NCBI RefSeq assembly: GCF_047302405.1
Contig: NZ_CP154853.1
Span: 1,426,001-1,490,000 of the forward strand
Origin: Alkalihalobacillus sp047302405
GTDB lineage: Bacteria > Bacillota > Bacilli > Bacillales > Bacillaceae_D
Length of the DNA stretch: 64,000 nucleotides
Direction: 5' to 3'
A program made the position numbers and the translations under genes. Shown here one piece after another: positions 7,068 to 14,318 of the stretch (the first letter of the stretch is position 1; every line of letters begins with the position of its first letter). The notes under the pieces are model-generated. The model saw only the letters and a program-made list of their open reading frames with translations, had not been told where the DNA came from and searched no databases.

Positions 7068-8180
7068 ATGGTGTTTATGAGCTTAAAAGAATATGGTCCT
7101 GGTTTAGAAGGAGTTATAGCTGCAGAAACAGAGCTTTCATTTTTAGATACAGAAAAAGAGAAGATCGTCATTCGAGGGTATGACTTAATCGAGCTTTCTA
7201 AAACGAACGATTATCTCGACATTGTCCATTTATTACTGGAAGGAGAGCTACCTGAAGAGCAGGAGAAAGAAAAGACCGTTGAAAAATTAAAAGAGCATTA
7301 CGATCTTCCGGTGGAGATTTTTTCAATCATGAAATTACTACCGAAAAATACGCATCCAATGGACGGGCTACGTACAGGTCTCTCTGCTTTAGCTGGTTAT
7401 GATATAGATATTGAAAACCGTCGTTTTGACATAAATAAGCAACGTGGCTACCAGCTACTCGGCCAATTGCCAACGGTTACGGTTAACGCTCATCGGATTC
7501 TCAATGGAAAAGAAGCTATTTTACCAAATCCTCTTCTAACTTATAGTGCAAACTTCTTATACATGATAACGGGAGAGGTTCCAGAAGACTGGCAAACGAA
7601 AATTTTTGATCGCTCTTTACTTTTATATAGTGAGCATGAGATGCCAAACTCAACGTTTGCGGCTAGGGTAATTGCCTCAACAAATTCGGATATGTATGGA
7701 GCTTTAACGGGAGCGGTTGCCTCTTTAAAAGGACATTTGCACGGTGGGGCGAACGAAGCGGTGATGTATATGTTAAATGATGCGTCCACGGTCGCTGATT
7801 TTGAAGATCAATTATATCAAAAGCTTGTCAAAAAAGAAAAGGTAATGGGATTCGGACATCGTGTTTATATGAAAAAGATGGATCCAAGAGCGTTAATTAT
7901 GAAGGAATCGTTAAAACAATTAAGTGAAAAAGATGGTGATTTCTTATTATTAGAAATGTGTGAGGCAGGTGAAAAAGTGATGCGGGAAGAGAAGGGACTA
8001 TATCCTAACCTCGATTATTACGCGGCACCTGTTTATTGGAAGCTTGGAATTCCAATTGAACTATATACACCGATCTTTTTTAGTGCGAGAACGGTAGGAC
8101 TCGCCGCACATGTGATTGAGCAGCATTCAAATAACCGTTTATTCCGCCCTCGTGTTCGTTATATTGGCAAAGATTATTAA
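7068..8180 (+). CDS. mmgD: 2-methylcitrate/citrate synthase
   Basis: A 370-residue citrate-synthase-family enzyme condensing propionyl-CoA (and acetyl-CoA) with oxaloacetate. The catalytic residues are visible: His in GHLHGGANEAV, His in MGFGHRVYMKKMDPRA, and Asp in NLDYYAAPVY. The sequence follows B. subtilis MmgD closely through DTHPMDGLRTGLSALAGYD and the NRLFRPRVRYIG end. Length is standard for the short bacterial methylcitrate type. Translation could begin at ATG 7068 (GAGG upstream) or ATG 7077 (AAAGGA 8 nt upstream). First gene of a three-gene methylcitrate operon; the gap to mmgE is 18 bp. Confidence 0.9.
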   Translation: MVFMSLKEYGPGLEGVIAAETELSFLDTEKEKIVIRGYDLIELSKTNDYLDIVHLLLEGELPEEQEKEKTVEKLKEHYDLPVEIFSIMKLLPKNTHPMDGLRTGLSALAGYDIDIENRRFDINKQRGYQLLGQLPTVTVNAHRILNGKEAILPNPLLTYSANFLYMITGEVPEDWQTKIFDRSLLLYSEHEMPNSTFAARVIASTNSDMYGALTGAVASLKGHLHGGANEAVMYMLNDASTVADFEDQLYQKLVKKEKVMGFGHRVYMKKMDPRALIMKESLKQLSEKDGDFLLLEMCEAGEKVMREEKGLYPNLDYYAAPVYWKLGIPIELYTPIFFSARTVGLAAHVIEQHSNNRLFRPRVRYIGKDY

Positions 8181-8198
8181 GTAAAGGGATGATAGTTG

Positions 8199-9635
8199 AT
8201 GATTAAAACGAATGAAAACCAGAAAACCGATCTTTTATTAGAGGAAATTGCCGATTATGTGTTACATGAAGAGATTACAAGCGAAGAAGCTTTTTCGACT
8301 GCTCACTATGTGCTCATTGATACACTCGGTTGTGGCATTCTTGCCTTAAATTATCCAGAGTGTACGAAGCTGCTCGGACCAGTGGTACCAGGAACGATCG
8401 TCCCGAGTGGTGTTCGTGTCCCAGGTACTTCACATGTGCTCGATCCGATTCAAGGAGCTTTTAATATAGGAACGATGATTCGTTGGTTGGATTATAATGA
8501 CACTTGGTTAGCAGCGGAATGGGGGCATCCATCTGATAATTTAGGGGGCATTTTAGCAGTCGCTGATTTTGTTAGTCAAGAAAGATTAAAAAAAGGCCAA
8601 GAGCCCATTAAGATGTTGGAAGTTTTAGAAATGATGATTAAAGCTCATGAAATTCAAGGAGTGCTTGCTTTAGAAAATAGTTTAAATCGAGTCGGACTTG
8701 ATCATGTTCTGTATGTCAAAATTGCCACAACGGCGGTCGTGACGAAAATGCTTGGTGGTAGTCGTGAAGAAATCATCAATGCTCTATCCAATGCTTGGAT
8801 CGATAATTCAAGCTTAAGAACGTATCGCCACGCACCGAATACGGGCTCTCGTAAATCTTGGGCAGCAGGCGATGCGACGAGCCGAGCCGTTAGACTTGCT
8901 TTAATGGCGGTTAAAGGTGAAATGGGTTATCAAACGGCTTTAAGTGCACCAGGGTGGGGCTTCCAAGATGTTCTATTTAATAAGAAGGAATTGGTGTTAA
9001 GCCAACCACTTCAGAGCTATGTTATGGAGAATGTCTTATTTAAAGTTTCTTATCCAGCCGAATTTCATGCTCAAACGGCAGCAGAAGCGGGAGTTACTCT
9101 TCATCCACAAGTGATCAATCGTTTAGATGAAATTGATAAAATTGTCATTACGACCCATGAGTCAGCTATTCGGATTATTGATAAAAGAGGTCCATTAAAT
9201 AATCCAGCTGACCGTGACCATTGTCTACAATATATTACAGCGATTGCTTTATTAAAAGGCAATATTGTGGCAGAGGATTATGAGGATGATGTCGCTGCTG
9301 ATCCTAGAATTGATCAATTAAGAGCCAAAATGGTCATTAATGAGAATCAACGTTATACGGCTGAGTATCTCGACCCGGAAAAACGCTCCATTGCCAATGC
9401 CGTTCAAGTTTATTTTAAAGATGGTCATTACACAGAGGAAGTCGAATGTGAATATCCACTTGGTCACAGATTCCGTCGTGATGAAGCAAAACCAAAAATC
9501 ACGGAAAAATATCACCATAATTTATTAACTCATTATTCCAAAAAGCAACTAAAAGAAATAGAAGCGGTCAGTTACGATTATGCAAAACTTTCTACGATGT
9601 ATGTCCATGACTTTGTTGAATTATATGTAAAGTAA
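8199..9635 (+). CDS. prpD: 2-methylcitrate dehydratase, PrpD family
   Basis: A 478-residue MmgE/PrpD-family protein that dehydrates 2-methylcitrate toward 2-methylaconitate. ATG 8199 is chosen, with AAAGGG about 10 nt upstream; a TTG directly before it is possible. Family landmarks are DTLGCGILAL near the N-terminus, GTMIRWLDYNDTW, EWGHPSDNLGGILAVAD, the central NAWIDNSSLRTYRHAPNTGSRKSWAAGDATSR and NNPADRDHCLQYI. Full length for the family. It sits between the synthase and lyase genes (12 bp before mmgF), completing the methylcitrate cycle apart from the aconitase step and propionyl-CoA formation, which are not in this window. Confidence 0.92.
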   Translation: MIKTNENQKTDLLLEEIADYVLHEEITSEEAFSTAHYVLIDTLGCGILALNYPECTKLLGPVVPGTIVPSGVRVPGTSHVLDPIQGAFNIGTMIRWLDYNDTWLAAEWGHPSDNLGGILAVADFVSQERLKKGQEPIKMLEVLEMMIKAHEIQGVLALENSLNRVGLDHVLYVKIATTAVVTKMLGGSREEIINALSNAWIDNSSLRTYRHAPNTGSRKSWAAGDATSRAVRLALMAVKGEMGYQTALSAPGWGFQDVLFNKKELVLSQPLQSYVMENVLFKVSYPAEFHAQTAAEAGVTLHPQVINRLDEIDKIVITTHESAIRIIDKRGPLNNPADRDHCLQYITAIALLKGNIVAEDYEDDVAADPRIDQLRAKMVINENQRYTAEYLDPEKRSIANAVQVYFKDGHYTEEVECEYPLGHRFRRDEAKPKITEKYHHNLLTHYSKKQLKEIEAVSYDYAKLSTMYVHDFVELYVK

Positions 9636-9646
9636 GGAGGGGAAGT

Positions 9647-10561
9647 ATGGCTTGGATTATTGAACAACCAATATCGCAAGAAGAATTAGCTAGACAATTT
9701 AGGCAACTCATCGAAAAAAAAGAGATTTTACAAATTCCTGGAGCACATGATGCAATGGCTGGATTAGTCGCGAAAAAAGCAGGCTTTGTCTCATTATATT
9801 TATCTGGAGCAGCTTATACCGCTAGTAAAGGTTTACCTGATTTAGGGATTATTACGTCTACAGAAGTGGCAGAACGAGCTCGTGAAATTATACGAGCAAC
9901 CAACTTGCCACTACTTGTTGACATCGATACAGGTTTTGGTGGCGTGTTAAATGTTGCGAGGACGGCCCAAGAAATGTATGAAGCCCATGTCGCAGCTGTT
10001 CAAATCGAAGACCAACAATTGCCGAAAAAATGTGGGCATTTAAACGGAAAAGAGCTCGTGACAACAGAGGAAATGATCCAAAAAATTCAAGCGATTAAAA
10101 AGACGACACCATCTCTTATCATCGTGGCAAGAACCGATGCTCGGGCAAATGAAGGGTTAGCGGCGACGATTGAGCGTGCCAAAGCGTATGTTGAAGCTGG
10201 AGCAGATGCGATTTTCCCAGAAGCCTTACAATCAGAAGCGGAATTTCAGCAATTTGTCCAACATATCAAAGTTCCTTTATTAGCGAATATGACCGAATTT
10301 GGGAAAACTCCTTATTTAACAGCGGAGGAATTTGAGAAATTAGGTTATCAAATCGTCATTTATCCTGTTACTTCATTGCGAGTAGCAGCGAAAGCTTATG
10401 AACGTGTGTTTCAACTGATCCAAAAGGAAGGTACACAGGTCGGGGCTCTTGAAGATATGCAAACAAGGAAGGAATTGTATGAAACGATTTCATATGATGA
10501 CTTTGAAGAGCTTGATGAGAAGATTGCTAAAACGATTTTAGATGAGATCGAACATAAATGA
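9647..10561 (+). CDS. prpB: 2-methylisocitrate lyase
   Basis: A 304-residue member of the isocitrate lyase/PEP mutase family, cleaving 2-methylisocitrate to pyruvate and succinate. The metal- and substrate-binding motifs are DIDTGFGG, QIEDQQLPKKCGHLNGKELV (with the active-site Cys of KKCGH) and ARTDAR. The ATG has TAAGGAGGGG upstream. Length matches PrpB/MmgF and is far shorter than the true isocitrate lyase encoded at 29.6 kb. Last gene of the operon; a strong terminator follows 14 bp after the stop. Confidence 0.93.
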   Translation: MAWIIEQPISQEELARQFRQLIEKKEILQIPGAHDAMAGLVAKKAGFVSLYLSGAAYTASKGLPDLGIITSTEVAERAREIIRATNLPLLVDIDTGFGGVLNVARTAQEMYEAHVAAVQIEDQQLPKKCGHLNGKELVTTEEMIQKIQAIKKTTPSLIIVARTDARANEGLAATIERAKAYVEAGADAIFPEALQSEAEFQQFVQHIKVPLLANMTEFGKTPYLTAEEFEKLGYQIVIYPVTSLRVAAKAYERVFQLIQKEGTQVGALEDMQTRKELYETISYDDFEELDEKIAKTILDEIEHK

Positions 10562-10574
10562 TAATGTAAGAGCT

Positions 10575-10612
10575 GCTTCAAAAGATCAGTCGATCTTTTG
10601 AAGCCGTTTTTA
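10575..10612 (+). terminator. Rho-independent terminator of methylcitrate operon
   Basis: GCTTCAAAAGATC and GATCTTTTGAAGC form a perfect 13-bp stem with a 4-nt loop, followed by GTTTTTA. Confidence 0.9.
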
Positions 10613-10619
10613 GTGGTTT

Positions 10620-11362
10620 CGAAAACCCCTGGCTATGCCGGGGGTTCTAAAAAGCTTCAAGCGTGGTATTAAAAAAAAACCTCACTTCATGGTAGGATAA
10701 AGTTGGTTTCCCGACCGCTTCATCGCACCAAAGAAGGAGGTATGCCCTGTGAAGGACATGAATAGTTTAGCACACACAACATGGAATTGTAAGTATCACA
10801 TCGTGTTTGCACCAAAATACAGAAGACAAATCATCTATGGAAAATACAAAAAAAGTATCGGACAGATCATAAGAGATTTATGTGAAAGAAAAGGGGTCGT
10901 GATTCATGAAGCAAATGCTTGTCCGGATCACATCCATATGTTAGTAAGTATTCCGCCGAAGTTAAGTGTGTCACAATTCATGGGGTACTTAAAAGGGAAA
11001 AGTAGTCTCATGATATTTGATCGACATGCCAATTTGAAGTATCGCTACGGGAACAGGAAGTTTTGGTGTAGAGGCTTCTATGTTGATACAGTGGGAAGAA
11101 ACAAGAAGCAGATACAAGAATACATTAGGAATCAGCTAAAAGAAGACTATATGGGTGATCAGTTATCATTGTTCGAAGACTATGACCCGTTTACCGGAGA
11201 GAAAAATAAGAAGAGATAAAGAAATTCTTTAGAATTAGTGGGTGAATGTGGTGCAAAAGGGAAACCGGTTCAGTGGGCCTTTAAGGCCTAGGCCGGTAAG
11301 AAAGGCTTTCAGCCGCAGAGTAAACCACCAGTTCACACTGGTGGTTTTGATTTTAGTGGAAT
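10620..11362 (+). mobile_element. IS200-type insertion element with end hairpins
   Basis: The single transposase gene is flanked by subterminal hairpins instead of terminal inverted repeats, as in IS200. The left hairpin at 10624-10646 pairs AACCCC with GGGGTT around GGC-TAT-GCC. The right hairpin at 11322-11347 pairs AAACCACCAG with CTGGTGGTTT and is followed by T-rich sequence, so it can also act as terminator. A further hairpin-forming stretch lies near 11275-11297. No tnpB is present. The outer ends are approximate because IS200 elements make no target duplication. It stands in the intergenic space after the methylcitrate terminator and disrupts no gene. Confidence 0.75.
10749..11219 (+). 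CDS. tnpA: IS200/IS605 Y1 transposase TnpA
   Basis: A 156-residue Y1 HUH transposase. The metal-binding histidines are in CPDHIHMLVSIPP (residues 58-70). The catalytic tyrosine lies in the C-terminal helix, in IQEYIRNQ. WNCKYHIVFAPKYRR and GYLKGKSS are family signatures. The GTG at 10749 has AAGGAGG 8 nt upstream; ATG 10758 is an alternative. Full length with no disruption, so the element may still move by single-strand peel-and-paste transposition. Confidence 0.92.
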   Translation: MKDMNSLAHTTWNCKYHIVFAPKYRRQIIYGKYKKSIGQIIRDLCERKGVVIHEANACPDHIHMLVSIPPKLSVSQFMGYLKGKSSLMIFDRHANLKYRYGNRKFWCRGFYVDTVGRNKKQIQEYIRNQLKEDYMGDQLSLFEDYDPFTGEKNKKR

Positions 11363-11471
11363 CATGCGTTTTAAGAGGAATATGGAAAAAGGGGGATAAG
11401 TATAGGGAAAGAAAAATCGTAATATGCAAAATTACGGTGCGAATAAAAAATTCATCATTTTGAGTTTTTCG

Positions 11472-12161
11472 CTATGCATAAAGTGATTTCATCCAATCCA
11501 ATACTCCTTTATTCTCACGAGTTCTCAAATCATCTACATGATTGTGACCGATGATTTGACCTTCTTTTAGGACGATGACTTCATCTAAAATCATTTCAAC
11601 TTCCATTACTTCATGGGTCGTAATTAAAATCAGTTGTTTATCTAAATTAATAAAGGAAATGAGGCTTTTAATAATCGAGTCGCGTACAAGTGGGTCTAAT
11701 CCGGACAGCGGTTCATCCAAAAGGACGATTGGAACATCGCGGGCTAAGGCTAAGGTAATTTTTAGACGACTGCGATTTCCTTTGGATAAATGTTTAACTT
11801 TGTCTCTGCCTACTAAGTTCATAAAATCAATCATTTCCTTTGCTCTTTCCATATTAAAATCAGCAAATTGACTTTGATAAAAAGCGAGCGTATCCGAAAC
11901 GGTCATAAAAGAGTAAAAGTGATCAAGATCAGATAAATAACTTACTTTTGCGGCGATTCGACGATTTGCTTTTTCCGCGGATATGGTGACCTCGCCATTT
12001 GTAGGGTGGACGAGTCCAGCAATTAATTTTAAGAGGGTTGATTTTCCGCTGCCATTTTCACCAATTAAACCAATGATTTTACCGAGCGATAACTCAAGAT
12101 TTACATCCGTTAATGCTGTTTTCTTTTTATATTGTTTTGTCACATTTGAAAATCGAATCAT
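11472..12161 (-). CDS. ABC transporter ATP-binding protein
   Basis: A 229-residue ATPase with Walker A (GENGSGKST, residues about 35-43), a degenerate signature (HLSKGNRSRL), Walker B (IVLLDEPLSGLDP) and the H-loop (ITTHEVMEVE). It pairs with the membrane protein at 12545-13342, the GntR repressor gene lying between them. Its ATG overlaps the repressor stop by 4 bp. The arrangement is that of YtrABC-type exporters, often induced by cell-wall antibiotics; the actual substrate is not evident. Confidence 0.9.
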   Translation of the reverse strand: MIRFSNVTKQYKKKTALTDVNLELSLGKIIGLIGENGSGKSTLLKLIAGLVHPTNGEVTISAEKANRRIAAKVSYLSDLDHFYSFMTVSDTLAFYQSQFADFNMERAKEMIDFMNLVGRDKVKHLSKGNRSRLKITLALARDVPIVLLDEPLSGLDPLVRDSIIKSLISFINLDKQLILITTHEVMEVEMILDEVIVLKEGQIIGHNHVDDLRTRENKGVLDWMKSLYA

Positions 12162-12541
12162 CCTTTTTCACCTCGATTATATTTATTAAAAAATTCTTCT
12201 AACCCCGTTAAAATCTCTTCCTTTTGATAACCCATCTCATACATACTACTGACAAATTGAGAAATCTCCTCTTTTTTTAACCGCTGTCGCATTTCTTCGA
12301 GTACGACTTGATTCTCGGTTACATATGTTCCTTGGCCACGTTTTGATTCAGCGATTTTTTCTGACTCTAATTCACGATACGTTCGCTGCACGGTATTCGG
12401 ATTGACTCCAGATTGAAGAGCCATCTCCCGTACAGAAGGAAGCTTATCCCCTGGTTTTAAATCATTACGAACAATTTCTTTTTTTATTCGTTCCACTAGT
12501 TGACTGTAGATTGGTTTTGAAGAATGAAAAGTATCGCTCAT
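12158..12541 (-). CDS. GntR-family repressor, YtrA subfamily
   Basis: A 127-residue short GntR protein. The winged helix-turn-helix is complete (IYSQLVERIKKEIVRN, then DKLPSVREMALQSGVNPNTVQRTYRELE), followed by only about 50 helical residues, as in the YtrA subfamily that always accompanies ABC transporters. It is the second gene of the operon, 3 bp after the permease and overlapping the ATPase. The perfect 12-bp inverted repeat at 13363-13400, in front of the first gene, is its probable operator, which would make the operon autoregulated. Confidence 0.88.
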   Translation of the reverse strand: MSDTFHSSKPIYSQLVERIKKEIVRNDLKPGDKLPSVREMALQSGVNPNTVQRTYRELESEKIAESKRGQGTYVTENQVVLEEMRQRLKKEEISQFVSSMYEMGYQKEEILTGLEEFFNKYNRGEKG

Positions 12542-12544
12542 AGA

Positions 12545-13342
12545 TTACACCTCAATTTTTCGATCAAGAGTCCAACTCGTAATCAAAAATAACCCAATGA
12601 GAATAAATCCTTCTATTACATATCTCCCCATATAAAAAGAGGGAATAGTTTGCTCAATTGTAATTGATATTTCGTTTATTGAATGGGAGAAGTTGAACCA
12701 GCTCGTTGTATTTTCAAGTGAGATTAATCCCCAATTCGTTAATACAGAAAAAAAACTGGTTTGTGTAAATTGACCATAGATAAACATCGATAAGAAAAAG
12801 AGAAACATGGTTAGGATAAAACTGAATCCTGTGCTCATATATTTTTGTGAAAATAGATAAATGACCCAAAAGAAAAGAAAAACGATCATCATTTGAAATG
12901 AAAAATTAAAAAACAAAGAAAGAAAAAGCGTGATTGCTTCTGGGAAAACAGATATGCCACCATGCTCGAGTGAAAAGTTTACCCCCCCAAGCAGAACAGG
13001 GATGAATAAAAGAAAAATCGAGAATGTCATGGAAATAACCATAGAGATAACTCCTGCGACCATTTTTGCTAAAAGTAGTGCATATCCGGGCAAGGGATTA
13101 TGCAACCAGAGATGGATTTTTTCTTTTTGTAAACTATTTAAGAGATAAATAATGAGAAAAAATAAATGAAAGAATAAAAGTAACAAAGCTAACATTGTTA
13201 TCTGTTCATAGGCCACTCCACCAACAATAGAGGAGGCGATAAAACTAAAGATTGTGACGACCGTTGTTCCTCCCAAAACGGCATAGAGCATCCCAATACC
13301 TAAACGAAATTCTTTTTTGACTAATTGAATCCAAGCACTCAT
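12545..13342 (-). CDS. ABC transporter permease
   Basis: A 265-residue integral membrane protein with six likely transmembrane segments (around residues 18-40, 46-66, 90-115, 135-165, 172-190 and 240-258). It starts MSAWIQLVKKEFRLGIGMLY, the usual amphipathic lead of ABC-2-like permeases. The ATG at 13342 has AGGAGG 7 nt upstream. First gene of the permease-repressor-ATPase operon; the operator lies just upstream. No sequence feature reveals the substrate. Confidence 0.8.
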   Translation of the reverse strand: MSAWIQLVKKEFRLGIGMLYAVLGGTTVVTIFSFIASSIVGGVAYEQITMLALLLLFFHLFFLIIYLLNSLQKEKIHLWLHNPLPGYALLLAKMVAGVISMVISMTFSIFLLFIPVLLGGVNFSLEHGGISVFPEAITLFLSLFFNFSFQMMIVFLFFWVIYLFSQKYMSTGFSFILTMFLFFLSMFIYGQFTQTSFFSVLTNWGLISLENTTSWFNFSHSINEISITIEQTIPSFYMGRYVIEGFILIGLFLITSWTLDRKIEV

Positions 13343-13362
13343 ATTTATTCCTCCTATACATT

Positions 13363-13400
13363 TTGTTCTAGTGTGTTAATTTAATAGTACACTAGAACAA
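13363..13400 (-). promoter_or_regulatory. Palindromic operator of the GntR/ABC operon
   Basis: TTGTTCTAGTGT (13363-13374) and ACACTAGAACAA (13389-13400) are perfectly complementary 12-bp half-sites, 14 bp apart, ending 20 bp upstream of the permease ATG. The inner AGTGT/ACACT elements resemble the known operator of YtrA-type repressors (AGTGTA ... AACACT). Confidence 0.75.
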
Positions 13401-13529
13401 GTTGAGGCGTCAATGAATTTATCAATATTATGGAAAAATGGTCTTCTTTAACCGTTACTTAATTCAAAATGAAGGATATTGAGACAAATTCTTTACATTT
13501 TAAGAGGAACAGGTAAAATAAAAGAAATT

Positions 13530-14048
13530 ATGAAAAATTGGAGGAGATTGATTATCGCTTTTATTATTGCCTACATTATTGTTTTTTTAGCGGCGGCGAC
13601 ACCATTTATTGAAGTTGTATTTACGATTCCTGTCGGCGCCCTTGCCGGATTAAATGTTTTTCTTGTTACTTTAGTTGGGGTAGCGGGGAATGTCATTACG
13701 GTTATTTTAGTGATTGCTTTGGCTGATCGAATTAGAGAATGGCAGAGGGAAAGAAGAGAGAGAAAAGGAAAAGTTTCAAATAAAAAAAATGCAAGAGCGG
13801 AAAAAATCATGAATCGATACGGACTTCCAGGTTTAGCTCTTCTTGGTCCTGTTTTTGTTGGAAGTCATTTAGCTGTACTGTTAGCTATTTCACTTGGAAG
13901 CAGCAAGAAGTTAGTAACTGCCTGGGTGTTAGGTAGTGTAATCGGCTGGGCTGTCGTAACCGGAGTGATTTCCTATTTTGCTTTGGATTTCTTGGATCTT
14001 GGTCATAATGGTGGTTTCTTATATGATTTATTAGAGCGTTATAGCTGA
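13530..14048 (+). CDS. Small multidrug-export-family membrane protein
   Basis: A 172-residue membrane protein matching the Sm_multidrug_ex family (Pfam PF06695). It has a first segment (IIAFIIAYIIVFLAAATPFIEV), PVGALAGLN, then FLVTLVGVAGNVITVILVIALAD, a basic cytoplasmic loop (REWQRERRERKGKVSNKKNARAEK) and RYGLPGLALLGPVFVGSHLAV with two more segments. The start is set at ATG 13530 because homologues begin MKxWxR there; the frame can be opened at TTG 13479 but without spacing. Despite the name, transport activity of the family is poorly established. Confidence 0.75.
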   Translation: MKNWRRLIIAFIIAYIIVFLAAATPFIEVVFTIPVGALAGLNVFLVTLVGVAGNVITVILVIALADRIREWQRERRERKGKVSNKKNARAEKIMNRYGLPGLALLGPVFVGSHLAVLLAISLGSSKKLVTAWVLGSVIGWAVVTGVISYFALDFLDLGHNGGFLYDLLERYS

Positions 14049-14101
14049 CCTGAAAAGAGAAACGATTATAAATAGAATAATGAATAAGTTTGTTTCATTT
14101 C

Positions 14102-14136
14102 GAATGAAGGAGTTTTAGACCTCTTCATTCTTTTTT
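14102..14136 (+). terminator. Rho-independent terminator
   Basis: GAATGAAGGAG pairs imperfectly with CCTCTTCATTC and is followed by six T. Confidence 0.8.
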
Positions 14137-14162
14137 ATTTGCCAAAAGCTCTCAATTGAGCA

Positions 14163-14210
14163 TTGAAAATGTTTGGAAATCAGTTTATAATTGATTATCA
14201 TTATCAATTA
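14163..14210 (+). promoter_or_regulatory. Sigma-A promoter with adjoining Fur box
   Basis: TTGAAA (14163-14168), exactly 17 nt, and TATAAT (14186-14191) form a near-consensus promoter. The Fur box starts on its last base: TTGATTATCATTATCAA, whose reverse strand TGATAATGATAATCA matches the 7-1-7 Fur consensus TGATAATNATTATCA at 14 of 15 positions. A repressor bound here would cover the transcription start. The gene begins about 110 bp downstream. Confidence 0.8.
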
Positions 14211-14318
14211 GTTTATTTTCTTTTATTTATAGAGACAAATAAAGCTTTTTTTTTGTTAATTATTTCGTCTATCTAAGTACCAAAAAGAAAGTGAACTTGT
14301 TAGGGAGAGTGAGATAGA

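Noticed and set aside
11242..11463. Open frame of 73 codons downstream of the IS200 transposase
   Set aside because: It covers the right-end hairpins of the element and has no similarity to any protein I know.
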